NCBI GenBank assembly: GCA_030831725.1
Contig: JAURKN010000215.1
Span: 1 to 6,309, forward strand
Length of the DNA stretch: 6,309 nucleotides
Source of the DNA: Ferruginibacter sp.
Lineage (GTDB): Bacteria > Bacteroidota > Bacteroidia > Chitinophagales > Chitinophagaceae
Reading direction: 5' to 3'
Every line of letters starts with the position of its first letter. Within the stretch, counting starts at the first letter, position 1. Below the pieces are notes generated by a model. It was not told where the DNA came from, did no database searches, and was given only the letters and a program-made list of their open reading frames with translations. This document shows positions 1-6,309 of the stretch, piece after piece. The position numbers were made by a program, and so were the translations under genes.

Positions 1-1230
1 AGTCCTGAAACAGCAAGTCCGGGCGCGTGGGTCTTGAATGAACCAGTAGATACTTTAAAACCTTTCTCCGCTCCGAACGACAGCACTTTCGTACTTACTT
101 TGAAAAAACCATTCACGCCTATTTTGGGTATTCTGAGTATGCCTTATTGTTCCGTGGTTCCCTACGAAGCAGTCCGATACTACGGAAAGGAGTTTTCCAG
201 AAAACCGATTGGAACCGGGCCATTTCGTTTTGTAAGTTGGCATGAAAATCAGGCGATAACCTTAACCAAAAATCAACATTATTTTGAAACGGATATCTCC
301 GGAAAAAGACTTCCGTATTTAGATGGTGTTCAAATCACTTTTTTGCCAGGAAAATCAGCGGAATTCATCGCTTTTCAACAGAATAAAATTGATTTCATGA
401 ATGATGTGGATCCTTCATTCAAAGATGAATTGCTGACCAAATCAGGGAAATTGCAAAAAAAATGGAACGGGAAAATACAATTGAAAAAATCCGATTTCCT
501 GAATACCGAGTACCTTGGGATAAATATGATGCGCAAAGAAAATAATGCGCTTTCTGAGAAATTCCTCCGTAAAGCCATATCTCATGCCATCGATAGAAAA
601 AAACTGCTTTTTTATCTCAGAAATTCAATTGGAGTTCCTGCAGATAAAGGTTTTGTTCCCGGCGGATTAAATGCATACCATGAGCAAAAATCAATTGAAA
701 TATTCAATCTCACCTTAGCTAAAAAATATCTTGATTCTTCCGGATATACAACATTATCAGCCAAGCCAGTTATTGTTTTAACTACAGTACCTAATTATTC
801 TTCATTGGGAAGTTACATTTGTTCCGAACTCAATAAATTAGGCATACAATGCAAACTCGATGTGATCCAAAAATCAGTTTTACTCGAACAGATGTCCTCA
901 GGAGATGTCTCTTTTTTCAGAGGAAGCTGGATAGCCGATTATCCTGATCCCACCAATTATTTCAGTGTACTTTATGGGAAAAGTCCCGCCCCACCGAATT
1001 ATACCCGTTTTGCCAATCATAATTTTGATCTTTTTTATGAAAATGTACAGGCGGAAACGGATAAGAAAAGAAGAGATTCGATGTTCCTGATTATGGACGG
1101 AATCATTTCAGAAGAGCTTCCCGTAATACCGTTGTGGTACGATCAGGTTGTTCATTTTTATCAAAAAGGAATCAGAAATCTAAATCCCAATCCACAAAAT
1201 ATATTGGAATTGAAAAGGGTGATGAAATAA
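1..1230 (+). CDS. ABC transporter substrate-binding protein, family 5 (peptide/oligopeptide type), 5'-truncated
   Basis: This is the C-terminal 409 residues of a solute-binding protein of the DppA/OppA family (SBP_bac_5), which captures peptides or similar solutes outside the inner membrane and delivers them to an ABC permease. The frame is open from base 1, so the gene starts upstream; the TTG at 34 is internal. Family proteins are usually about 500-600 residues, so roughly 100-190 N-terminal residues, including any signal or lipoprotein peptide, are missing. Visible family landmarks are PIGTGPFRF near 205-231, PYLDGVQ near 310-333, the helix LRKAISHAIDRKK at 565-603, and WIADYPDPTNYF at 928-963, which matches the conserved W-x-x-D-Y-P-D-P region of the second lobe. 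The next gene downstream is convergent, so no permease genes follow; any cognate permease lies upstream or elsewhere. The ligand cannot be told from the sequence: peptide is the family default, but nickel, sugar or other ligands occur. Confidence 0.93.
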   Translation, partial: SPETASPGAWVLNEPVDTLKPFSAPNDSTFVLTLKKPFTPILGILSMPYCSVVPYEAVRYYGKEFSRKPIGTGPFRFVSWHENQAITLTKNQHYFETDISGKRLPYLDGVQITFLPGKSAEFIAFQQNKIDFMNDVDPSFKDELLTKSGKLQKKWNGKIQLKKSDFLNTEYLGINMMRKENNALSEKFLRKAISHAIDRKKLLFYLRNSIGVPADKGFVPGGLNAYHEQKSIEIFNLTLAKKYLDSSGYTTLSAKPVIVLTTVPNYSSLGSYICSELNKLGIQCKLDVIQKSVLLEQMSSGDVSFFRGSWIADYPDPTNYFSVLYGKSPAPPNYTRFANHNFDLFYENVQAETDKKRRDSMFLIMDGIISEELPVIPLWYDQVVHFYQKGIRNLNPNPQNILELKRVMK

Positions 1231-1234
1231 AAAA

Positions 1235-1254
1235 CGGCAACACAAAGGTTGCCG
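1235..1254. terminator. Bidirectional intrinsic terminator between convergent genes
   Basis: A perfect 7-bp inverted repeat, CGGCAAC at 1235-1241 and GTTGCCG at 1248-1254, encloses a 6-base loop. On the plus strand it starts 4 bases after the stop codon of the substrate-binding protein gene and is followed by CTTTTGG. On the minus strand it lies 22 bases beyond the stop of the T9SS cargo gene and is followed by six U residues, because the left arm is preceded by an A-run. It can therefore end transcription from both sides, with the better U-tract serving the minus-strand gene. The stem is short but G/C-rich against an A/T-rich background. Confidence 0.8.
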
Positions 1255-1276
1255 CTTTTGGATGGATTGGTTGAAC

Positions 1277-3445
1277 TTAGTTTTTCATTATTTTCTTGAT
1301 GAATTTGTCATTTGCGGTTGTTACTTCCAGGATGTAATTGCCTGAAGGAATTGTTCCGAAGTCGTTAAGCACGACGATGTTGTCTCCTTTTTGAACAGCT
1401 ACTGTGCGACGAAGCACTTCTTTGCCATCGAAGCTGAGTACTCTCATTGTAGCATTCACATCTGAAAGACTGTTTAAAGAAACTTTGATGTTGCTTACAA
1501 ACGGGTTAGGATATACGTTGAACTTTTCAACTGAAATGTTGCCATTCGTTTTCAAAGCGATCACTTTAGAGAAAGCATATTTGCCATCACGATCAACAAT
1601 TTTCAGTCTGAAATAAACAACTGGTGCTGCATTGGTGGCATCGTTGAACTGATAGTTATGACTCATGTTCGTTGTGCCATTTCCAAAAACTTTTCCTCTT
1701 GATTCGAAACGGATACCATCAAAACTTCTTTGAATTTCGAAGTAGTCGTTGTCGATTTCAGATTCTGTACTCCATTGCAAAGAAGCTGAGTTTCTGTTCA
1801 ATAAGGTTGCAGTGAATGAAGTCATTTTTACTGGAGTAGGTCCACCTGCTTCACCGATTACTGCAGTACCGTCATCAGTGAAAAGATCTCCAACCACTGA
1901 ATTTCCGTAAATGCGTGCGGTATTGATTATACTTCCTGGAATAGACTGCGACTTCACTTTGAATCTTACAGCATATGCGCTTGAAGGACCAACAGGAAGT
2001 TCTCCACCTGTAGTGCCATTTGCTCCTGTTCCAATGAAGAACTTCACGTAATTTCTATTGCCTACTGAACCATAAAATGCCTGATCGTTATCCGCAGCAT
2101 CTGTTCTGAATCCGGAAGTAAGTCCTGGTGCGTTTACAATTTCGAGTGAGTTGGCTACATATGTTACATTGTTAGGAAGAGAATCGACGATATAAGTGTT
2201 GTAAGACGATCCATCACCTTGATTTGAACCGGAAAGGGTATAAGTCAATTCTTCCAATGATTCTACGAAGCCGTTGTTGTTGGCGTCTGTAACTGATTTA
2301 TCCAAAACCACTGTAGGATCTTTAACACGGATGCTGAAGGTGAAGATGCTAGGGAAATACATATCGGCTTCTGTTCCAAACTGAACAGTAACATTGGTTG
2401 CGTTAGGTGCGATATTGTATCCTGTTCCTACATTGATCTCATCGATATCAATTCCCATTTGGTTGCTGTAATTCGGATTCTTTGAAGTAACATAAGCGCC
2501 ATTCTTTGTGATTGAACCATTCCAGAAATTAGCAGCAGGATTTGCAGCGTTTGAAGCGGTTACATTGTTCACTTTAATGAAATCACCTGCAGGATTCGCT
2601 GAAGTGGCACCCAGATTGGCATCACCTTCCCATGCCATAGTACCCATGACAGCCTCATTCGAAAGAAGTGGAGTGCTTGGTACGTTCAAACCGGTAAGAT
2701 TGATGGTTAGATAGCTGATATTACCATTGTCATATACCTGAGCAAATCCATCGTACAAACGAATACTGTTGTAAGGCTGGGTAAGATTTTCATATGCCAC
2801 AACAATGCACCATCCTCCGAATTTTCCACCATTTGATGAACTTCCCGGAGAAACAGGAATATCAGCCACAGTATATGTACCTCCACCATTTGAGTTTACA
2901 AAAGAAGTGATGTCTACAAAAGACTGATACGACTTCTCGACAGGCGAGAATGAATACTGATCTACATTTACTGTAGGTGTTATAGCATTGAAATAATCAC
3001 CACTGTTTCCTTTGCGGATTTTTACTTTTCTCAGTGTGTCCGGATTTGCGGTAACAATAGATGTGTTTATTTTTCCACCCCAGTATAAACGGGCAAATTT
3101 CACTCGGTTTGTACCTGCCGGTAAAATAAGGTCGGCAGAGGAAGAGTTACGAGTAGAACCGGAGTTGTCAATGTCAATTTCTTCCATATTTCTTCCGTCA
3201 TTGCCATATGAACTGTACCCCAATCCTCCAGCTCCGTTGTTTGGATTGCTGGTCTGATTCATAACATTGTTTGGACTTGTCGCAGAAGCTAGAATCGTAT
3301 TTCCAAACATTGTCACACCGCCTTTTAGATTTTCAGAATAAACTTGGCTGAAAGGACGGATCGGTGTTTGTGCCTGTGCTGAAAGCGTGATAATCATGGC
3401 CAACATGGTAGCCAAAGTGGAATTTTTTTGAAAAACAGTAAGCAT
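1277..3445 (-). CDS. Secreted/cell-surface DUF11-like protein with type A T9SS sorting domain
   Basis: A complete 722-residue exported protein. Residues 1-25 form a Sec signal peptide with one lysine, a hydrophobic core at about 11-22 and a probable cut after AQA (23-25). Residues 27-373 are a Gly/Asn/Ser-rich module with segments (MEEIDID, SSADLILPAG, ARLYWGG, GGWCIVVAYEN) that I associate with Bacteroidota surface proteins; its function is unknown. Residues about 374-531 resemble a DUF11 repeat (VLDKSVTDANNNG, then ELTYTL), with an acidic, possibly calcium-binding stretch. Residues 537-632 are the Fn3-like module common just before sorting domains (VKMTSF, LQWSTESEIDNDYFEIQRS). Residues 643-722 are the type A sorting domain: VYPNPF, then GNYILEV and a lysine-rich end (KKIMKN). 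In the family this domain directs outer-membrane export by T9SS and is cleaved on export. ATG 3445 is the only usable start: the frame is open back to a TAA at 3593-3595 but has no other ATG, GTG or TTG. No enzyme domain is visible; adhesion or matrix function is inference. Confidence 0.94.
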   Translation of the reverse strand: MLTVFQKNSTLATMLAMIITLSAQAQTPIRPFSQVYSENLKGGVTMFGNTILASATSPNNVMNQTSNPNNGAGGLGYSSYGNDGRNMEEIDIDNSGSTRNSSSADLILPAGTNRVKFARLYWGGKINTSIVTANPDTLRKVKIRKGNSGDYFNAITPTVNVDQYSFSPVEKSYQSFVDITSFVNSNGGGTYTVADIPVSPGSSSNGGKFGGWCIVVAYENLTQPYNSIRLYDGFAQVYDNGNISYLTINLTGLNVPSTPLLSNEAVMGTMAWEGDANLGATSANPAGDFIKVNNVTASNAANPAANFWNGSITKNGAYVTSKNPNYSNQMGIDIDEINVGTGYNIAPNATNVTVQFGTEADMYFPSIFTFSIRVKDPTVVLDKSVTDANNNGFVESLEELTYTLSGSNQGDGSSYNTYIVDSLPNNVTYVANSLEIVNAPGLTSGFRTDAADNDQAFYGSVGNRNYVKFFIGTGANGTTGGELPVGPSSAYAVRFKVKSQSIPGSIINTARIYGNSVVGDLFTDDGTAVIGEAGGPTPVKMTSFTATLLNRNSASLQWSTESEIDNDYFEIQRSFDGIRFESRGKVFGNGTTNMSHNYQFNDATNAAPVVYFRLKIVDRDGKYAFSKVIALKTNGNISVEKFNVYPNPFVSNIKVSLNSLSDVNATMRVLSFDGKEVLRRTVAVQKGDNIVVLNDFGTIPSGNYILEVTTANDKFIKKIMKN

Positions 3446-3579
3446 AATCGTTTTTTTTGAAATGATAAAAAACGGCTCACAGGTAAGAAGGATTAAAGTA
3501 ATTCGAGAGGATAGGGGATTACGGATATCAATTAGCGCAGGCGTGTTTCTAGGTTGGTATAGGGCTACGAATTGATTAC

Positions 3580-3595
3580 TAAGTAAAGCTACTTA
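3580..3595. repeat. Small inverted repeat in the spacer between msrA and the T9SS cargo gene
   Basis: TAAGTA at 3580-3585 and TACTTA at 3590-3595 form a perfect 6-bp stem around an AAGC loop. It lies 36 bases past the msrA stop codon. No U-run follows on either strand, so it is not a standard terminator; it could slow polymerase, protect the msrA mRNA 3' end or bind a regulator. The remaining spacer, 3446-3631, holds no recognisable gene or RNA. I found no good TTTG/TAnnTTTG pair for the T9SS cargo gene; the nearest -7-like octamer on the minus strand, TACTTTAA (3493-3500), has no correctly placed -33 partner. The bases directly upstream of the cargo gene's ATG are A-rich (an A8 run about 6 bases before it), as is common for Bacteroidota translation starts. 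Confidence 0.3.
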
Positions 3596-3631
3596 ATTAA
3601 ATTTCGAGTTGCAAGTATTTTAATCTTTTTT

Positions 3632-4174
3632 TTAAGATTTTTTATTTTTTAATCTGTCGGCGTACTTCATTTCAAATTTCTCAACTTTAGGTTTCACCAC
3701 TAACTGGCAGTATGGATTGCTTCCATTAAGAGCGAGATAGTTTTGATGGTAATCTTCAGCAGGGTAAAAGAGGGTAAAGGGCTCCAATGTAGTAACTATC
3801 GTGTCTTTGAATGTTTTGGCTTCGGTGAGTTGTTGTATGTATGATTCAGCGATTACTTTTTGTTCCTGATCATGATAAAAAATGACACTTCTATATTGTG
3901 TACCTATGTCGCCGCCCTGTCTGTTCAACGTAGTTGGGTCATGTGTGCCCCAAAAAACTTCCAAAAGATTTTCAAATTGGATTTGATTGTCGTCATAAAT
4001 GATTTGCAGACATTCAGCATGTCCGGTGTTCCCCCCACATACCGATTTGTAATCCGGATTTTCCATATGTCCTCCGGAATAACCAGATGTAACTTTAATC
4101 ACTCCATTTAATCTCATAAAAACTGCTTCTGTGCACCAAAAACACCCGTTTCCTAATGTCGCAATCTTTTCCAT
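3632..4174 (-). CDS. msrA: Peptide-methionine (S)-S-oxide reductase MsrA
   Basis: A complete 180-residue MsrA, which reduces the S-epimer of methionine sulfoxide in proteins and free methionine, normally recycled by thioredoxin. The catalytic cysteine is Cys11 in GNGCFWCTEAVF. Using the known E. coli catalytic set (Cys51, Tyr82, Glu94, Asp129, Tyr134), the residues at the same offsets are all present: Tyr42 (NPDYKSV), Glu54 (GHAE), Asp89 and Tyr94 (GGDIGTQYRS). Cys156 in NPYCQ sits near where a C-terminal resolving cysteine is expected; Cys14 in the GCFWC form is a second candidate. The C-terminus (KPKVEKFEMKYADRLK) is typical. No signal peptide is visible, so it is cytoplasmic, and no MsrB domain is fused. 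ATG 4174 is fixed by an in-frame TAA 18 bases upstream. It is transcribed away from mutS2 and in the same direction as the T9SS cargo gene 186 bp downstream. No clear terminator separates those two, so some readthrough is possible. Confidence 0.98.
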   Translation of the reverse strand: MEKIATLGNGCFWCTEAVFMRLNGVIKVTSGYSGGHMENPDYKSVCGGNTGHAECLQIIYDDNQIQFENLLEVFWGTHDPTTLNRQGGDIGTQYRSVIFYHDQEQKVIAESYIQQLTEAKTFKDTIVTTLEPFTLFYPAEDYHQNYLALNGSNPYCQLVVKPKVEKFEMKYADRLKNKKS

Positions 4175-4202
4175 AGTTCTTGTTTTGTTTATTTATTCAG
4201 AA

Positions 4203-4236
4203 CAATTTTACATCAACAATGTTTCTATTTGACAAA
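4203..4236 (-). promoter_or_regulatory. Weak alternative promoter candidate for msrA
   Basis: On the minus strand, TTTG (plus bases 4233-4236) is followed after 22 bases by TAAAATTG (plus bases 4203-4210), which matches the Bacteroidota -7 consensus TAnnTTTG at all but one fixed position. The spacing is longer than the usual 19-21 bases. It would give a leader of only about 20-25 bases for msrA. It is weaker than the candidate at 4274-4304, and A/T-rich sequence yields such matches by chance. Confidence 0.2.
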
Positions 4237-4273
4237 AAATAATGCTTCAGCCGTTTTTTTTCAGGCATTAGAC

Positions 4274-4304
4274 CAAAAATATCGCAATTTCGCAACCGAT
4301 GAAA
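4274..4304 (-). promoter_or_regulatory. Probable Bacteroidota-type promoter for msrA, overlapping the mutS2 start
   Basis: On the minus strand, TTTC (plus bases 4301-4304) is followed after exactly 19 bases by TATTTTTG (plus bases 4274-4281). The second element is a perfect match to the primary sigma -7 motif TAnnTTTG, and the first differs by one base from the -33 motif TTTG. Initiation would be near 4267-4270, giving msrA a leader of roughly 95 bases. The -33 element falls inside codons 1-2 of mutS2, so RNA polymerase here would contact mutS2 coding DNA. No comparable plus-strand promoter for mutS2 is visible in 4175-4298. Confidence 0.45.
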
Positions 4305-6309
4305 TTCTTCCCTGAATCGACACCTGCTCAAACAGAATTTGACAAAATTAAAGTTTTGGTGGCTTCCCATTGCAGAACGGAATACGGACTGAAAAGACTG
4401 GAACAAATCAGGGTACACACGCGCAAAGATTTTCTTTATTTGGAATTGAATCAAACCTATGAATACAAATCCATTTTAGATGCCGGTCTATATTTTCCCA
4501 ATGATTTCAATGGCAATCTTTCAAAAACAATCAAGCTGCTTTCAATCCCAGGAGCAATGCTTACAGCTGAACAATTCAATTCGGTCAGAAAGCTGGTAGA
4601 CAATGCCCACCAGATCTTCAGATGGTTCGACGAGGAAAAAAGAATCGCGTATCCAAACATGTCCAAAGTGTTGGACAATTCATATTATGAAAAATGTATT
4701 CGGGAACTGATTGATGACGTATTGGATGATGTAGGGATTGTGAAAGACAACGCAAGCGAAGCACTTTCCGACATCAGAATGCAATTGTTCAGAAAAAGAA
4801 ACGAGCTGAGAAAAGTCTTCGATAAAATTGTATCCAAATTAAATAAATCCGGATATCTCGCGGATATCGAAGAGAGCTTCATGAATGGAAGGAAAGTGTT
4901 GGCAGTATATGCGGAACATAAAAGAATGGTGAAGGGCATCTTACACGCGGAAAGCGATAGCAGAAGAACAAGCTTCATTGAACCCGAAGAAACCATGGGA
5001 CTCAACAATGAGATCTTTTCACTGGAAAACGAGGAGTCCATAGAAATACGAAGAATATTATTGACATTGACAGCACAACTTTCCATGTATGCCCCGCTGT
5101 TAAGCCGATACATCGAAATAGGGGGTGAGTTTGATTTCATCCGAGCAAAGGCCAAATTAGGACAGGATCTTGGTGGAGAATTACCAAAAATGTCAGATAA
5201 GCCTGTTGTTGCACTGATCAATGCTTACCATCCTTTGCTCTTGTTGCACAACAAAAAATCAGGAAAACCCACAATACCAGTATCCATCAACCTCGACGAT
5301 AATCGAAGGATTTTGGTCATCAGCGGACCGAATGCGGGAGGTAAAACAGTTACACTGAAAACCATCGCATTGTTGCAAATCATGTTTCAATCTGGTTTGC
5401 TTATTCCGGCTAGTGCGGACAGCGAACTTGGCCTGTTCAAACAGATGATGATCCATATCGGAGACACACAAAGCATCGAATTCGAGCTCAGTACCTATTC
5501 GGCCCATTTGACACACATGAAACAATTCATGGAAAACGCGAATGGTAAAACGCTTTTTTTTATTGATGAACTGGGAAGTGGATCAGATCCCAATCTGGGA
5601 GGGGCTTTTGCGGAGGTGATAGTGGAAGAGCTTGCGTTCAAACATGCCATCGGAGTGGTCACAACCCATTATCTCAATCTGAAAATCATGGCCAATAAGG
5701 TGCAGGGTGTTTTCAACGGAGCGATGCAGTTTGATGAAAAAAATCTGCTTCCATTATATAGATTGAAAATCGGAGCACCGGGTAGCTCTTACACTTTTTC
5801 CATTGCAGAAAGAATAGGATTGGATAAGAAATTGATTGATAAAGCAAGGAAAAGAGTTGATGAAAATCAATTTCATCTGGACAAACTGCTCAATCAAACC
5901 GAACAGCTGCAACAAGTATTAAGCAAGGAAAAATCGGAACTGACTGCTTTACTCAAAGAAAATGAAAAGTTGAAAAAAGAGATGCAAATCATCTTGAGTA
6001 AGGAATCCCACAGCCAGGAAATGGAAAAACTCAGACTTAAAAATAAATTATCAGAAGAAAAGCTGAACTACATCAGAGATACAGAACGAAAATTGAAAGC
6101 CCTCGTGATGGAATGGAGAAAGTCGGAAAATAAGGATGAAGTTATACGAATGATTCAGCAAACATTGACCGGACAAAAACAGCACTTTCAAGCGGAAAAA
6201 CACAATAAAAAAATCCAAGAGAACTACGATGTAATAGGTGGAGAAATACAGGTTGGATGCTGGGTGAACATGAAGAAAAACAGACAGGTTGGATTGGTGA
6301 AGGAAATTA
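4299..6309 (+). CDS. mutS2: MutS2 family protein (MutS-like ATPase), 3'-truncated
   Basis: The first 670 residues of a MutS2 protein; the frame is open to the right edge with no stop. MutS2 is a MutS homologue outside mismatch repair: it suppresses homologous recombination in some bacteria and, in Bacillus subtilis, acts on collided ribosomes. Residues about 1-310 are the MutS2-type core/lever region. The ATPase follows: Walker A GPNAGGKT at 343-350, the STYSAHL segment, Walker B FFIDELGSGSDP at about 420-431 (Asp423, Glu424), and the TTHY switch histidine. Residues 521 to about 615 are a charged Lys/Glu-rich coiled coil. The last visible stretch, GEIQVGCWVNMKKNRQVG, fits the start of the KOW/SH3-like domain of MutS2. 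The family is usually near 780-800 residues, so about 120, probably including the Smr domain, lie beyond the window. ATG 4299 is the first start after the in-frame TAG at 4269-4271. The MutS mismatch-binding domain (with its Phe-x-Glu) is absent, which separates it from true MutS. Confidence 0.96.
   Translation, partial: MKFFPESTPAQTEFDKIKVLVASHCRTEYGLKRLEQIRVHTRKDFLYLELNQTYEYKSILDAGLYFPNDFNGNLSKTIKLLSIPGAMLTAEQFNSVRKLVDNAHQIFRWFDEEKRIAYPNMSKVLDNSYYEKCIRELIDDVLDDVGIVKDNASEALSDIRMQLFRKRNELRKVFDKIVSKLNKSGYLADIEESFMNGRKVLAVYAEHKRMVKGILHAESDSRRTSFIEPEETMGLNNEIFSLENEESIEIRRILLTLTAQLSMYAPLLSRYIEIGGEFDFIRAKAKLGQDLGGELPKMSDKPVVALINAYHPLLLLHNKKSGKPTIPVSINLDDNRRILVISGPNAGGKTVTLKTIALLQIMFQSGLLIPASADSELGLFKQMMIHIGDTQSIEFELSTYSAHLTHMKQFMENANGKTLFFIDELGSGSDPNLGGAFAEVIVEELAFKHAIGVVTTHYLNLKIMANKVQGVFNGAMQFDEKNLLPLYRLKIGAPGSSYTFSIAERIGLDKKLIDKARKRVDENQFHLDKLLNQTEQLQQVLSKEKSELTALLKENEKLKKEMQIILSKESHSQEMEKLRLKNKLSEEKLNYIRDTERKLKALVMEWRKSENKDEVIRMIQQTLTGQKQHFQAEKHNKKIQENYDVIGGEIQVGCWVNMKKNRQVGLVKEI

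Noticed and set aside
55..578. Minus-strand frames at 55-243 and 375-578
   Set aside because: They are antisense to the conserved substrate-binding protein frame and have no features of their own.
34..1230. TTG at 34 as the start of a complete 398-residue substrate-binding protein
   Set aside because: The frame is open from base 1 with sensible family-like sequence before 34, and the protein would lack its first lobe and signal peptide. The gene is cut by the window edge.
1404..3257. Plus-strand open frames at 1404-1616, 2508-2714 and 3012-3257, and a second minus-strand frame at 2707-2889
   Set aside because: All are inside the T9SS cargo gene in other frames and have no recognisable features.
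3446..3592. A 49-codon upstream extension of the T9SS cargo protein
   Set aside because: There is no ATG, GTG or TTG in that stretch, and ATG 3445 is directly followed by a good signal peptide.
3622..3639. AATCTT/AAGATT inverted repeat around T6 at the msrA stop codon, considered as a terminator
   Set aside because: The stem is A/T-only and overlaps the end of the msrA coding sequence. In the msrA direction it is followed by A residues rather than U; a U-rich tail exists only on the plus strand, where no gene needs it.
3860..4111. Plus-strand 83-codon frame
   Set aside because: It is antisense to the catalytic region of msrA.
4228..4258. TTTGACA at 4228-4234 as the -33/-35 box of a mutS2 promoter
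   Set aside because: The octamer at the correct distance is CCGTTTTT, which matches neither TAnnTTTG nor TATAAT.
4241..4269. AATGC/GCATT inverted repeat spanning a T8 run upstream of mutS2, considered as an attenuator or operator
   Set aside because: There are only 5 paired bases with a 19-base loop; this is expected by chance in such sequence.
4197..5525. A row of four minus-strand open frames (85, 73, 178 and 88 codons) that could pass for an operon
   Set aside because: They lie antisense to mutS2, whose plus-strand frame has clear ATPase motifs. Their translations show Ser/Leu/Cys-rich shadow composition and no domain.

Overview
The window looks like chromosomal DNA from a member of the Bacteroidota. 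Two things point there: a secreted protein with a type A type IX secretion (T9SS) sorting domain, and a TAnnTTTG-type promoter element. Shine-Dalgarno sequences are not obvious and leaders are A/T-rich. The sequence does not resolve the lineage below phylum.

Layout, left to right. (1) The 3' part of a plus-strand gene for a family 5 (peptide/oligopeptide-type) ABC transporter substrate-binding protein, cut by the left edge and ending at 1230. (2) A compact hairpin at 1235-1254 with U-runs in both directions, a shared terminator between convergent genes. (3) A minus-strand gene (1277-3445) for a large exported protein: signal peptide, Bacteroidota-type N-terminal module, DUF11-like domain, Fn3-like linker and C-terminal T9SS sorting domain. 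(4) A 186-bp leader/spacer with a small hairpin. (5) Minus-strand msrA (3632-4174), methionine sulfoxide reductase A, with all catalytic residues present. (6) A 124-bp divergent spacer with a near-consensus Bacteroidota promoter for msrA whose -33 element lies inside the start of the next gene. (7) Plus-strand mutS2 from 4299, open to the right edge. It has the MutS-type ATPase, the long coiled coil and the beginning of the KOW/SH3-like domain; the rest of its C-terminus is outside the window.

The four genes do not form an obvious pathway. They cover solute uptake, surface or secreted protein, repair of oxidised protein, and recombination/ribosome quality control. The arrangement is ordinary core-genome packing: convergent genes share a terminator and divergent genes share a spacer. 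I see no mobile element, CRISPR array, RNA gene, phage or defence island. I do not see a convincing undescribed system. The most useful second looks are the msrA/mutS2 promoter overlap and the uncharacterised N-terminal half of the T9SS cargo protein.
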